Assembly (NCBI RefSeq): GCF_000970345.1
Contig: NZ_LAQU01000006.1
Location: forward strand, 186,001-250,000
DNA length: 64,000 nt
Direction: 5' to 3'
From: Robbsia andropogonis
GTDB taxonomy: Bacteria > Pseudomonadota > Gammaproteobacteria > Burkholderiales > Burkholderiaceae
The notes below the pieces were generated by a model that was not told the origin of the DNA, searched no databases, and saw only the letters and a list, made by a program, of their open reading frames with translations. Of the stretch, positions 17,177-26,621 are shown in pieces (the first letter of the stretch is position 1; each line of letters begins with the position of its first letter). The position numbers and the translations under genes are program-made.

Positions 17177-18556
17177 CTATACCCGTCCCAGATCGCGCAG
17201 GAAAGTATCCCGCCAGATCGACACGCTTTCACGGCGCATCATGTCCATCATGTCCTGGTAACGGTCACGACGTTCGTCCAGTGGCATATGCAGCGCCTGG
17301 GCCAGTGCATCTGCCATCCCTTCGATATCCAGCGGATTGACAATCAACGCGCCGGTCATCTGCCGAGCCGCGCCGGCAAACCGTGACAAGACCAGCACGC
17401 CCGGATTTTCCGGATCCTGCGCCGCCACGTACTCCTTCGCCACCAGATTCATCCCATCGCGCAGAGGCGTGACAAAGCCGACGTGCGCGAGCCGGAATAC
17501 GGATGCCAATACCGGTCGATCATACTGCCGATGGATATAGCGGATCGGCGTCCAATGCATCTCGCCGTAGCGACCGTTGATCCGCCCGGCCTCCGATTCC
17601 AATTGATCGCGGATGTTCTGGTAGGCATGGACATCGCTACGCGTGGGCGGTGCAATCTGCATGAATGACACGCGCTGACGCTCTTCCGGATGCGTCGCCA
17701 GTAGCGACTCGAATGCGCGGAAACGCGCAGTCAACCCTTTCGAATAATCGAGTCGATCGACACTGACGATCAAGTTGGTATCCAGCAGCGTCTTGCGTAG
17801 ATTGCCGAGCACCTCGCTCTGGCTACCGGCCTCGGCGAGCGCGGCCAATTCGTCCGGATAAATGCCAATAGGATAGGCATGGGCGGCCAAGGTCCGCCCA
17901 TGCGCCCGCACGGTCCCGTCGGCATCGACGGTACCATCTGCTTCGTGCTCGATATAGTCGATGAAGGCACGCAAGTCCGGATCCGTCTGCAAGCCGACCA
18001 GATCGTAGGCGCACAGACCGCGCGCCAGGTCCGCATGAGGCGGCACCGTCGCGAAAACCTGCGCGGCTGGAAAGGGTGTGTGCAGGAAGAAGCCGATACG
18101 GTTACGGACCCCCGCCGCCCGCAGAGTTTCGGCAAACGGCATCAAATGGTAGTCGTGGACCCAGATCACGTCGTCGTCACGCAGCAGCGGCAGCAGTTGG
18201 CGCGCGAGCCAGCCATTGACTCGCTTATAGCCTTCATACTCGGCGCGATCGTATTCGGTGAGGTCGGTCCGGTAATGCAGCGTGGGCCACAAGGTTGCGT
18301 TCGAGAAGCCACGGTAATACTGGTCATAGTCGCGCCGCGTCAGGCCGATCGTCGCGAAAGTGACCGGCCCGTGTTGCTCGACACCGACGTGTAAACGCGC
18401 CGGATCGTCCTCCTCGATGACCTCTCCGCTCCATCCGAACCACATGCCACCGGTCTCACGCAGCGCGTCGTAGACACCCACCGCGAGACCACCCGCGGCC
18501 GGGCCGCCCTCCGAAATCGGGGCAACCCGATTCGATACGATAATCAAACGTCCCAT
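17177..18556 (-). CDS. otsA: Trehalose-6-phosphate synthase OtsA
   Basis: 459 residues, typical. GT20 features: RLIIVSNRVAP at the N-terminus, GGLAVG (glucose-6-phosphate/UDP loop), VWVHDYHLMPFAE, DRLDYSKGL and VTPLRDGMNLVAKEYVA. It makes trehalose-6-phosphate from UDP-glucose and glucose-6-phosphate in the cytosol. A GTG one codon upstream (18559) could also serve as start; the ATG follows GAGGTG. It lies 60 bp downstream of otsB on the same strand, so otsB-otsA is an operon. Trehalose is an osmotic and desiccation protectant. Confidence 0.95.
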   Translation of the reverse strand: MGRLIIVSNRVAPISEGGPAAGGLAVGVYDALRETGGMWFGWSGEVIEEDDPARLHVGVEQHGPVTFATIGLTRRDYDQYYRGFSNATLWPTLHYRTDLTEYDRAEYEGYKRVNGWLARQLLPLLRDDDVIWVHDYHLMPFAETLRAAGVRNRIGFFLHTPFPAAQVFATVPPHADLARGLCAYDLVGLQTDPDLRAFIDYIEHEADGTVDADGTVRAHGRTLAAHAYPIGIYPDELAALAEAGSQSEVLGNLRKTLLDTNLIVSVDRLDYSKGLTARFRAFESLLATHPEERQRVSFMQIAPPTRSDVHAYQNIRDQLESEAGRINGRYGEMHWTPIRYIHRQYDRPVLASVFRLAHVGFVTPLRDGMNLVAKEYVAAQDPENPGVLVLSRFAGAARQMTGALIVNPLDIEGMADALAQALHMPLDERRDRYQDMMDMMRRESVSIWRDTFLRDLGRV

Positions 18557-18619
18557 CACCTCATCCCGCTTTCGTTTGCGTGTGTCCGGCTGTCGAGATA
18601 GCCGTTGCCTGCCTGCATT

Positions 18620-19375
18620 CTACTGGTTGGCAACCCGAACCAGCCACTCGACAAACGCCTCGACCGATGGTGCACGACGTGCCGCGATCGTATCACCTTC
18701 ACCAATCTTGACGGCCACCCCATTCTGCGCGTTGACGACCTTGAAGCCTTTCTCATCGGTCAGGTCATCTCCCGCAAAAAACGGCTTGCGGCCCGCGAAT
18801 GGCGAGTGCTCCAGAAACCGTTCGATGGCCTTGCCCTTGTCCACGCCGTGCGGCTTGATCTCCACGACCATCTTGCCGGGTTGCAGTACAAACGCCTCCT
18901 GCGTCGCATTGGCCGCTCGCACGACGTCGGTCGTCACCTGCTCGACCAACGATTGCAAGTGCGGCGCCGCTCGATAGTGCACGGCCAGGCCGGCACCCTT
19001 GACCTCGAGCAACAGTCCCGATTGGGCCGTGACGATCGGTGCGAGTTGCGCCCGCATGGCTTCGAGGCGTGGATCGCCAAAACCGATTCGAATGACCTCG
19101 CTATCGACGCTCGCACCGTAGCGCAATTCCGCGCCGTGTGACCCGGCGACCGGAAGCGCCAGCGGCGCCAGGAATCGATCGATCTCATGAATCGGCCGGC
19201 CACTGACGATCGCTACCGCCCCTCCAGTGGCACGTTGAAGCGTCGCGAGTGCATCGATCACACCATCAGCAACTCGTACGGCGTCAGGCGTGGGAGCCAG
19301 CGGCGCCAACGTGCCATCGAAGTCGAAGAAAAAAGCGGTATCGCCAAGACGCGGCAGCGTAGAGGAATCAAGCAT
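18620..19375 (-). CDS. otsB: Trehalose-6-phosphate phosphatase OtsB
   Basis: 251 residues. HAD motif I is FFFDFDGTLAPL, with nucleophile D18 and general acid D20. Motif II is IVSGRP, the conserved GSHG(A)E follows, and the C-terminal acidic motif is FAGDDLTDEKGF. It dephosphorylates trehalose-6-phosphate to trehalose. First gene of the otsBA pair. GGAGCA lies about 10 nt before the ATG. Confidence 0.94.
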   Translation of the reverse strand: MLDSSTLPRLGDTAFFFDFDGTLAPLAPTPDAVRVADGVIDALATLQRATGGAVAIVSGRPIHEIDRFLAPLALPVAGSHGAELRYGASVDSEVIRIGFGDPRLEAMRAQLAPIVTAQSGLLLEVKGAGLAVHYRAAPHLQSLVEQVTTDVVRAANATQEAFVLQPGKMVVEIKPHGVDKGKAIERFLEHSPFAGRKPFFAGDDLTDEKGFKVVNAQNGVAVKIGEGDTIAARRAPSVEAFVEWLVRVANQ

Positions 19376-19771
19376 CGCGCAATTGCTCCGTGAGAATAGG
19401 TCCGGGGATCGGGCGCCCGGGATACAGGTGAATCACACCGCATAGGCAAGGGGCGTGCCGATAGGGCATCGCATGTCCGTCGGGTCCGTGCGGGATGGGG
19501 ATGGGCCCCATACACGCGCCGCGTGCCACCGTGCGTACGGCGCGTGCGGCTGCATGCACATCGTTCGCATCTTACAATGGGGTGTAAGGGGTGCCATGGC
19601 ATCGGCACCGCGAATGGGTAACGCGATCGTAACAAGCGGGCTCCACGGTTACACTTGGCGACAACACGGGCATACGATGCATCCCTGTCAGCACGGCGGC
19701 GCCTCCGCGCATCGCGTCGCTACCTTGTCATCTGCCCCATCACGCCACGTTCACACCCTACGCTCTCGCTC
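19376..19771. other. 396-bp divergent intergenic region
   Basis: It lies between otsB (minus) and the copper chaperone gene (plus) and must carry both promoters. No open frame here shows a family motif or ribosome site. Several frames run through it only because the region is GC-rich. No terminator-like hairpin is seen. Confidence 0.5.
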
Positions 19772-20377
19772 ATGCGCCCAACCTGCCTTCTCTTCCGCAA
19801 TCGCCGCGCACGGTGGCCAAGCATGTTCATGGCCTTGGGCGTCTTATTGACGCCGTGGCCGCTTTGCACGTTGCCAGCCCTGGCGGGGGTCATGCCGGCC
19901 AACGCCGCGTCTGGGGCGACTACGCAGGCTTACACGGAAGCCCCCATCCCTTCCGCGACCCACTCGGCCGCATCCGAATCGGCATATCGATCCGGCGAGG
20001 GGGTCGACGTCAACCATGCTTGGGTAAGGTGGCTACCGGGGGCGCTCCCGGCTGCCGGGTACATGACGGTGACGAACAGACGCAGTGGCCCCATCACCCT
20101 CATTGGCGCGAGCAGTCCTGATTACGGCGAGGTGATGTTGCATCAGACTGTCCACACGCACGATCACGACACGATGACGGCGGTAACAGCGCTGACGATT
20201 CCTGCTGGCGCGACAGTCCGGATGGCGCCAGGCGCGGCGGATGGCTATCACTGGATGCTGATGCGGCCCAGCCATCCGATCGCGGTGGGACAGCAAGTGT
20301 CACTGCGACTGCGTCTGGCCGACGGTCAGACGATCGTCGTATCGATGACGGTCGGCCCGCCCACTCGCTTGCAGTAA
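19772..20377 (+). CDS. PCuAC-family periplasmic copper chaperone
   Basis: 201 residues from the ATG giving MRPTCLLF; an ATG at 19823 would still leave a signal sequence. Residues about 12-45 form a signal peptide (basic stretch, hydrophobic core, ALAG/ANA cleavage region). The mature domain starts NHAWVRWLPGALPAAGYMTVTN. The copper motif H(M)X10M...HXM is present: H124, M135 exactly ten residues on, then H160-W-M162. The M-to-H spacer is 24 rather than the usual 21, from a three-residue insertion at GAADGYH. The family delivers Cu(I) to cytochrome oxidase. No Sco1 gene is adjacent. Confidence 0.83.
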   Translation: MRPTCLLFRNRRARWPSMFMALGVLLTPWPLCTLPALAGVMPANAASGATTQAYTEAPIPSATHSAASESAYRSGEGVDVNHAWVRWLPGALPAAGYMTVTNRRSGPITLIGASSPDYGEVMLHQTVHTHDHDTMTAVTALTIPAGATVRMAPGAADGYHWMLMRPSHPIAVGQQVSLRLRLADGQTIVVSMTVGPPTRLQ

Positions 20378-20509
20378 GGCAATGGGGCGGCGCACGTCCG
20401 CCGGAGACACCGTATCGATCAAACCGGCAGCGATGCATGCATCGCGAAGCGCGTCTCGATCGGACGGCTGGTGCACCATGAAAGGTGGGGGAAAAGACGT
20501 TCGACCGCG

Positions 20510-20965
20510 TCAGGCGCGGCGCATATCCAGATGCGGGATGCCGTCTTCCAGATACGGACCGCTGACTTTCGAAAACCCGAACGACTCGTAGAAGGCGCGC
20601 AAGTATTGCTGCGCATTCAAGCGCACCGGCACGCCAGGCCACACATCCTGCACATGCTGCAACGCTTTCTGCATCAACGTCTTGCCGAGCCCTCTATCCC
20701 GGAATTCGGACACGGTCAGCACGCGGCCGATGCGGGCGTCGGTGCTTTCGTCGTCGGGGCCAAACAGGCGAGCGTATGCCACCAGCGGCGCATCCGGCAG
20801 GCTGGTGTCAAGCGCGAATAAATGCCAGGCCTTCCGGTCTCGGCCGTCGATATCCATGTACACGCAGCGCTGCTCCACGACAAACACCGTCGAACGGGCT
20901 TCCAACACGCCGTACAATTCCTCGACGGTCATTTCGTCAAAGCGCTTGCAATACCACTCGATCAT
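20510..20965 (-). CDS. elaA: ElaA-type GNAT N-acetyltransferase
   Basis: 151 residues, full family length. It has YGVLEARSTVFVVEQRCVYMDIDGRD, characteristic of ElaA, and the acetyl-CoA binding segment IGRVLTVSEFRDRGLGKTLM (the R/Q-x-x-G-x-G/A loop). FYESFGF sits near the C-terminus. GGGGAG precedes the ATG. The natural substrate of ElaA is not established. It stands alone between the copper chaperone gene (convergent) and the tRNA cluster. Confidence 0.88.
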   Translation of the reverse strand: MIEWYCKRFDEMTVEELYGVLEARSTVFVVEQRCVYMDIDGRDRKAWHLFALDTSLPDAPLVAYARLFGPDDESTDARIGRVLTVSEFRDRGLGKTLMQKALQHVQDVWPGVPVRLNAQQYLRAFYESFGFSKVSGPYLEDGIPHLDMRRA

Positions 20966-21126
20966 GCTTGCTCCCCGCCAACACCGTCATGGACTGTCAT
21001 GCTATCGCAAACCCTGATTCGTTGCATTGCAATGGCACACATTACCGAAAAACCGATTTGGCGTCCCAAAAGAAAAATCCAGCGTCGCAGGGTGCGAGGC
21101 CGGATTCCTACATGTACTACGAGATA

Positions 21127-21200
21127 TGGAGGCGCGGGCCGGAGTCGAACCGGCCTGGAGGGATTTGCAGTCCCCTGCATAACCGCTTTGCTACCGCGCC
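21127..21200 (-). tRNA. tRNA-Cys (GCA), CCA encoded
   Basis: 74 nt including genomic CCA. The acceptor stem GGCGCGG pairs with CCGCGCC, discriminator U. Anticodon loop ACUGCAAAU gives GCA. The T loop reads GGTTCGACTCC. It is last in the uvrC-pgsA-tRNA(Gly)-tRNA(Cys) order, also known from E. coli (glyW-cysT). Confidence 0.97.
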
Positions 21201-21294
21201 ATAAGACAACAAGCCATCGGTGAACTTTTCAGCAGCGTGATGCGTCCGATTGGATCCATCATCTAGCTGCTTTTACACCGATGGTGATGGAAGT

Positions 21295-21321
21295 AAAAAG
21301 GGAAGCCCTGCTTCCCTTTTT
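21295..21321 (-). terminator. Hairpin terminator between tRNA-Gly and tRNA-Cys
   Basis: An 11-bp stem (AAAAAGGGAAG with CTTCCCTTTTT) and a 5-nt loop start three bases after the CCA of the first tRNA-Gly. The arm ends in a T-run on either strand, so it can act in both directions. tRNA-Cys then needs readthrough or its own promoter in the 94 bp downstream. Confidence 0.75.
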
Positions 21322-21324
21322 GTT

Positions 21325-21400
21325 TGGAGCGGGAGACGAGGCTCGAACTCGCGACCTCAACCTTGGCAAGGTTGCGCTCTACCAACTGAGCTACTCCCGC
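21325..21400 (-). tRNA. tRNA-Gly (GCC), copy nearer tRNA-Cys
   Basis: 76 nt including encoded CCA. The acceptor stem GCGGGAG pairs with CTCCCGC. Anticodon loop is CUUGCCAAG (GCC). D arm AGCTCAGTTGGTAGAGC and T arm GAGTTCGAGCC are canonical. It appears identical in sequence to the copy at 21495-21570. Confidence 0.97.
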
Positions 21401-21494
21401 AAAACAGGTACTGCACCTACTTGCGCCGGCATGACTCCTGCGCTTTCTGCATACGTTCCCGATGACACACACCATCGGATAACGACTTCAAATC

Positions 21495-21570
21495 TGGAGC
21501 GGGAGACGAGGCTCGAACTCGCGACCTCAACCTTGGCAAGGTTGCGCTCTACCAACTGAGCTACTCCCGC
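21495..21570 (-). tRNA. tRNA-Gly (GCC), copy nearer pgsA
   Basis: 76 nt with encoded CCA and anticodon GCC, apparently identical to the other copy. A 94-bp spacer separates them. It lies 175 bp downstream of pgsA, so the tRNAs may share the uvrC-pgsA transcript. Confidence 0.97.
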
Positions 21571-21745
21571 ATTATTCACAACACTTATTTCCCGCTACCG
21601 TCGCTGCCAGGCAGTTGTTGCGGGAGAACGAGATTATGTCCAAACGCCTATGGCGTGTCAACCGCTTTTGCAAAAATTTCTAACGCGCCGGGATACCCGT
21701 CATAACCATTGCGGCTGCCATCACAACGGTATCGACGGCACACGG

Positions 21746-22354
21746 TCACAAGCGTTTCTGCGCCGCTTCCGCTTCCGTCTTCTCACGAATCTGCGGCCAT
21801 GCCAGCTTCATGTAGTAGAGCATCGACCAGATCGTCAGCACCGCGGCCACGTAAAGCAGCCATGTACCCCACTTCTGGATATCGATCGACACCGGCCCCA
21901 CTACCAGCACCTGATGGAACAGCAGCATCGGAATCGCCACCATCTGGCAAGCCGTTTTGATCTTGCCCAGCGAGTTGACGGCCACGCTCTTCGATGCACC
22001 GATCTGCGCCATCCATTCACGCAGCGCCGAGATCGTGATCTCCCGACCCACGATAACCAACGCGATGGCAGAGTCGACGCGCGTCAGATGCACCAGCACG
22101 AGCAATGACGCGGTCACCATCAATTTATCGGCGACCGGATCGAGAAACGCGCCGAATGCCGAGGTCTGATTCAGCTTGCGCGCCAGATAGCCATCAAACC
22201 AATCTGTCAATGCCGCCACGACGAACAGCACGCATGCCACCACATCCCGCGTCACCGGCGGCATGACGTTGTCTGGCAAATAAAAGACCCCCACCACCAG
22301 CGGGATGGCGACAATGCGCAACCAGGTCAGGAAAATCGGAAGATTGAACGGCAT
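21746..22354 (-). CDS. pgsA: Phosphatidylglycerophosphate synthase PgsA
   Basis: 202 residues from the ATG giving MPFNLPIFLTWLRI; the frame is open farther upstream, but those residues do not look like the family. The CDP-alcohol phosphatidyltransferase motif is complete: DWFDGYLARKLNQTSAFGAFLDPVADK (D-x2-DG-x2-AR-x8-G-x3-D-x3-D). Multi-pass inner-membrane enzyme that joins CDP-diacylglycerol and glycerol-3-phosphate, the committed step to phosphatidylglycerol. 172 bp downstream of uvrC on the same strand, followed by the tRNAs. Confidence 0.95.
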   Translation of the reverse strand: MPFNLPIFLTWLRIVAIPLVVGVFYLPDNVMPPVTRDVVACVLFVVAALTDWFDGYLARKLNQTSAFGAFLDPVADKLMVTASLLVLVHLTRVDSAIALVIVGREITISALREWMAQIGASKSVAVNSLGKIKTACQMVAIPMLLFHQVLVVGPVSIDIQKWGTWLLYVAAVLTIWSMLYYMKLAWPQIREKTEAEAAQKRL

Positions 22355-22526
22355 CAGTATGACGAAAGGTAATACACGCGGGAACCCGAAACGAGCACGA
22401 ACAAGCGAATCATAACGTTGATTGAACAAGAGGGCGGCACCCATCGGTGCAAGCGGCTGTCGCCTTTCCGCAGCGGATGCATCCCGCCTCCACCTTAGCG
22501 CTTCAAATTGTGCTGCGGCGCGTGGT

Positions 22527-24677
22527 TCAGTGCAATTGCTGATAGATCTGTTCCGCCAGCGCATGCGATATCCCCTCTACGCTGGCGATCTCATCAATGC
22601 TGGCGGCCATGACGCCGCGCAGCCCGCCGAAGCGCGCGAGCAGACGCTGCCGCCGTTTCGCGCCGACGCCATCCAGCTCTTCCAGTCGGCTCTGCTGCCG
22701 CGTTTTCGCCCGCTTTGCACGCATACCCGTGATCGCGAAACGGTGGGCTTCGTCGCGGATCTGCGCAATCAGCATCAACGCGGCACTGTCCTTGCCCAAT
22801 TCCAGCGCGGGCCTGCCATCGGCAAAAACCAACGTTTCAAGGCCGACCTTCCGGCCCTCGCCTTTCGCGACACCGACGATCAAGCCGATGTCGAGTCCCA
22901 GTTCGCTGAAGACCTGTCGCGCCATTTCAACCTGTCCCTTGCCGCCATCGATCAACACGATATTCGGGAACCGTGACGCCGGGCGCGCGGGCGCACTGCC
23001 CGGCACGTCTTCCCGCGCGACATCGACGTCCTCGCCGGCACGCCAATCATCGCCGGCATCGGATGCTTCAGATACGGCGTCATGCATATCACCGTCGGCG
23101 GCTTCCGCGGCATCGATCGCATCGAGCCGCGGCGTCTCGTCATCGACGACTGTAACGTCTTCATCCCCGCGGTCCTGCATGACCATCTTCTCGTAGCGGC
23201 GCGTCAACACCTGCCGCATCGCCGCGTAATCGTCGCCCGGCGTAATCCCGGTGATGTTGTATCTTCGGTACTCACCGTTCTGCATCTTGTGATGGTGATA
23301 GACGACGCACGATGCCTGCGTGGCCTCGCCCATCGTATGGCTGATGTCGAAACATTCGACGCGCAGCGTATCTAGGTCGTCAAAACCCATCTTCAAGGTA
23401 TCCACCAGCGCCTGTGTGCGGGTACGCTGCGCACCCTGCTCCGACAACACTCGCGCCAGCGCCAGGCGCGCATTATGCTCGGCCATGGTCAGCCAGACCT
23501 TGCGCTGTCCCTGGGGCTGGCGCAACACCGTGACGCGACGCTGGGCCTGCTCACCCAGCATCGTGATCAACTCGCGATTCGCCAGTGCATGGCTGACAAT
23601 CAGAATCGGTGGCACCGGCTGCCCGGTGTAATGCTGGCCGATAAACGCCTCCAATACCTCCACTTCCAACGTCACGTCGTCCACGTCGGCCCCCTCCGCG
23701 TGTGCCGATACGTCCAGCACGTCGCCCTCCGCCACGGCCATCGCCACACCACTGTCGACTTGCGTCGGGAAATAAGCCTTGTCGCCCAGATGACGGCCGC
23801 CGCGAACCATCGCCAGGTTCACACAGACACGGCCGCCTTGCGCCACCACGGCGATGATGTCGACATCGCTGCCACCCTCGGTCTCGACGGTCTGTTGATG
23901 CAACACCTTTGACAAGGCGCTCATCTGATTGCGTACGATCGCCGCCTGCTCAAATTTCAGCTCCGATGCAAATCCCTGCATCTTTGCTTCGAGGTCGCGC
24001 ATGACCTCGCCCTGTTGCCCTAGCAAAAAGCGCGATGCGTTCCGTACGTCGCGCGCGTAATCCTCCTGGTTGATTTCGCCCACGCAAGGCGCCGTGCAAC
24101 GGCCGATAGGATGCAGCAGGCACGGACGCGTGCGGTTATTGAAGACCGAGTCCTCGCACGTACGCAATTGGAAAACACGCTGCAGGATCTGGATGCTTTC
24201 CCGGACCGCCCATGCGCTGGGAAAGGGGCCGAAGTATTGGTTCTTGCGATCCACCGCGCCGCGGTAGTACGCCATCCGCGGAAAGGCGTGCCCGGTGAGC
24301 TTCAGATAGGGGTACGACTTATCATCACGGAACAGAATGTTGTACCGCGGCGTCAGCGCCTTGATCAGGTTGTTTTCCAGCAGTAAGGCTTCGGCCTCGG
24401 AGCGGGTGACCGTCGTCTCGAGTCGGGCGATGCGCGACACCATCATCGCGATACGCGGCGAGGCAAGCGTCTTCACGAAATAGCTGGATACCCGCTTCTT
24501 CAGATCTCGCGCCTTGCCAACATACAACACGTTTCCCCCGGCGTCGAAATATCGGTAGACACCAGGTAAATTCGGCAACTGCGCCAGCGCTGCCTTGGCA
24601 TCGAAGGGCGCAGCGTCGCATGGTGCCCCATCCGGCGACGATGCACCGGGTGGCGATGCGGTGGTGGACGCGGGCAT
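22527..24677 (-). CDS. uvrC: UvrABC excinuclease subunit C
   Basis: 716 residues from the ATG giving MPASTTAS, which has GAGGA about 8 nt upstream; an ATG at 24770 would add an alanine-rich leader. Domains in order: GIY-YIG nuclease ([26 protein letters not shown]), a Cys-containing region ([15 protein letters not shown]), UVR motif (about 210-245), RNase H-like nuclease ([20 protein letters not shown]) and a C-terminal helix-hairpin-helix pair ([13 protein letters not shown]). It cuts both sides of a lesion in nucleotide excision repair. An acidic, alanine-rich insertion of about 70 residues sits inside the C-terminal nuclease, making it longer than the usual 600-odd. Confidence 0.95.
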   Translation of the reverse strand: MPASTTASPPGASSPDGAPCDAAPFDAKAALAQLPNLPGVYRYFDAGGNVLYVGKARDLKKRVSSYFVKTLASPRIAMMVSRIARLETTVTRSEAEALLLENNLIKALTPRYNILFRDDKSYPYLKLTGHAFPRMAYYRGAVDRKNQYFGPFPSAWAVRESIQILQRVFQLRTCEDSVFNNRTRPCLLHPIGRCTAPCVGEINQEDYARDVRNASRFLLGQQGEVMRDLEAKMQGFASELKFEQAAIVRNQMSALSKVLHQQTVETEGGSDVDIIAVVAQGGRVCVNLAMVRGGRHLGDKAYFPTQVDSGVAMAVAEGDVLDVSAHAEGADVDDVTLEVEVLEAFIGQHYTGQPVPPILIVSHALANRELITMLGEQAQRRVTVLRQPQGQRKVWLTMAEHNARLALARVLSEQGAQRTRTQALVDTLKMGFDDLDTLRVECFDISHTMGEATQASCVVYHHHKMQNGEYRRYNITGITPGDDYAAMRQVLTRRYEKMVMQDRGDEDVTVVDDETPRLDAIDAAEAADGDMHDAVSEASDAGDDWRAGEDVDVAREDVPGSAPARPASRFPNIVLIDGGKGQVEMARQVFSELGLDIGLIVGVAKGEGRKVGLETLVFADGRPALELGKDSAALMLIAQIRDEAHRFAITGMRAKRAKTRQQSRLEELDGVGAKRRQRLLARFGGLRGVMAASIDEIASVEGISHALAEQIYQQLH

Positions 24678-24834
24678 GTTGGCGTCCTCGGCGCGGTCGC
24701 GCGGCGGATGGCCGACGGTACCAGCGGCGGCGGCGGCGGCGGCGGAAGCGGGGGGATCGGAAACAGGCATGCGGAGCGGACGGGACGATTGCACTAAAAT
24801 CCCGATTCTAGAGCAATCGCCACCCACTCACTCG

Positions 24835-26274
24835 ATGTGCAACGTTCCCGATCCCGCCAGCGCTTCCGCCATCCGACAAATCACGCCGGCAACGGAGACA
24901 TCCTGTGCATTGTTCTGCCGTGTCGTCGACAATTTCGGCGATGCGGGTGTTTGCTGGCGTCTTGCCCGGCAACTGCGACGCGAGTACGGCTGGCGCGTCC
25001 GGCTCTATATCGACCTACCCGAGGTTTTGCGCGCATTCCTGCCAGATGCGCCGGCGTTCGCGGAAGGGCACGGTAGAGAAGCGCTTGCGCAGCGAGAAAG
25101 CGAGGCATCCGATACCGGCATGCACGGGCCGGCTGCGGCGCTACCGCGCAATCCCTGTGAGGCAAGCGCGTTGCCGACCCTGGCGACAATCGACGGTGTC
25201 GCCATCCTGTGCTGGCCCGGCCTGGGCATCGATGGTGCTCCCCGCCCCGATGGCGTCGTCTGGCCCGACGGTGCCGACCCGGGCGACATCGTCATCGAGG
25301 CCTTTGCCTGCGAGCTGCCCGACGCCGTGCTGACCGCAATGGCCGCGCGCGCGACACCGCCGGTCTGGTTGAATCTCGAATACCTGAGCGCCGAGGACTG
25401 GGTGACGGATTGTCACCTGATGCCGTCTCGGCATCCACGGCACGGCCTGGAGAAAACGTTTTTCTTTCCAGGCCTTCAGCCGGGAACCGGCGGCGTGCTG
25501 CGCGAGCGCGACCTTGATGCGGATCGGCGCAACTTCCTGGATGACCCGGAGGCACAAACAACGTTCTGGCGGACGCTGGGACTGGATCGCCCGGCTACCG
25601 ATCAGTTCGTCATCACGTTGTTCGCTTATGAGAATCCAACCTTGGATGGCCTGCTGCATGCGTGGTCGAATCCGTGGTGGCATGCGAAAGACACACCTGG
25701 TTCGGCGTGGCACGGCATCACGGTCCTCGTGCCGCACGGCCGGATCACCTCGCAAGCGGCGGCGTTTTTCCAACGCGACACGCTGCGTATCGGCGAAACG
25801 TTACAACGCGGCGCATTGACGGTACGCGCGATTCCGTTCCTCTCCCAGCCCGACTATGACCGGCTTCTATGGCTGGCCAATCTCAATTTCGTACGAGGCG
25901 AGGACTCGTTCGTGCGGGCGCAATGGGCCCGGCGGCCGTTTGTCTGGCATATCTATCCTCAGGAAGGCGCGGCGCATGTGCCGAAACTCGATGCGGCGTT
26001 GACAGCGTATTGCACCGGCGCCGCACTGTCAGCTGGCGCGGCCGCGGCGATGCGTGCGATCTGGTATCGATGGAACAGGCTGGGTGGCCTCGCGGATGCG
26101 CCTTCCCTTACCCAAGCGATGGATCTGGACTGGCTTCAAACGTGGCGCGACTACGTCGGACAATGGTCGATGCTGCGGCACGGTGGCGTGCGATGGGCCG
26201 AGCACCTGCAAGCGCCGGGCGATCTGGCCGGCAATCTGGTGCGCTTCTACGCCGGAAAACGTGGCATGCATTAG
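24835..26274 (+). CDS. earP: EF-P arginine rhamnosyltransferase EarP
   Basis: 479 residues from the ATG giving MCNVPDP; the frame is open upstream through the uvrC promoter. GT-B enzyme with the EarP start FCRVVDNFGDAGVCWRLARQL (catalytic aspartate in NFGDAG). It also has PVWLNLEYLSAEDW, SRHPRHGLEKTFFFPG and NFVRGEDSFVRAQWA...PFVWHIYPQ, all hallmarks of the family once called DUF2331. It transfers rhamnose from dTDP-rhamnose to Arg32 of EF-P. About 100 residues longer than typical, mainly through a leader and an insertion at about 85-150. efp follows on the same strand. Confidence 0.95.
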   Translation: MCNVPDPASASAIRQITPATETSCALFCRVVDNFGDAGVCWRLARQLRREYGWRVRLYIDLPEVLRAFLPDAPAFAEGHGREALAQRESEASDTGMHGPAAALPRNPCEASALPTLATIDGVAILCWPGLGIDGAPRPDGVVWPDGADPGDIVIEAFACELPDAVLTAMAARATPPVWLNLEYLSAEDWVTDCHLMPSRHPRHGLEKTFFFPGLQPGTGGVLRERDLDADRRNFLDDPEAQTTFWRTLGLDRPATDQFVITLFAYENPTLDGLLHAWSNPWWHAKDTPGSAWHGITVLVPHGRITSQAAAFFQRDTLRIGETLQRGALTVRAIPFLSQPDYDRLLWLANLNFVRGEDSFVRAQWARRPFVWHIYPQEGAAHVPKLDAALTAYCTGAALSAGAAAAMRAIWYRWNRLGGLADAPSLTQAMDLDWLQTWRDYVGQWSMLRHGGVRWAEHLQAPGDLAGNLVRFYAGKRGMH

Positions 26275-26621
26275 GGCGGCCACCCCTGCAAACGGTACCG
26301 CAGCGCCGGAAATCTCGGGTAAAATGAACGGTTTGCCTTACCCTTGCTCTCACGGTGCCACGGCGGATACGGGATGTCGTCGGTTTCGGACCGAAACGCC
26401 GTCATCGTCTGGTCGTGTGGTGCACGTATGATGCTGTCGCCCCGACGCCCGTTTGCCGAACCCCGCTGCGCCCACTTTAAACAGTGGCAATGCAGCGCCC
26501 GGCGACGGTGCAGGTCAGCAGGCCGGCGTCTGCGTGCCGACGCGCCCGACGCGTAGGCGGGTTGGCAACCGGACCGGCCTTACTTACAGGCCGACGCTTT
26601 TTGCACAGGACTATTTTTTTT
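26275..26621. other. 347-bp earP-efp intergenic region
   Basis: No gene is supported. GGGTAAAATGAAC at about 26314-26326 contains a TAAAAT that could be a -10 box for efp, leaving a leader of about 300 nt. I see no clear -35, riboswitch or hairpin. The efp ribosome site AGGA (about 26606) precedes an unusual run of eight T and then the ATG. Confidence 0.45.

Noticed and set aside
21325-21570. Attachment-site duplication from the repeated tRNA-Gly
   Set aside because: Both copies are full tRNA genes 94 bp apart with no integrase or foreign cargo; ordinary tandem tRNA duplication.
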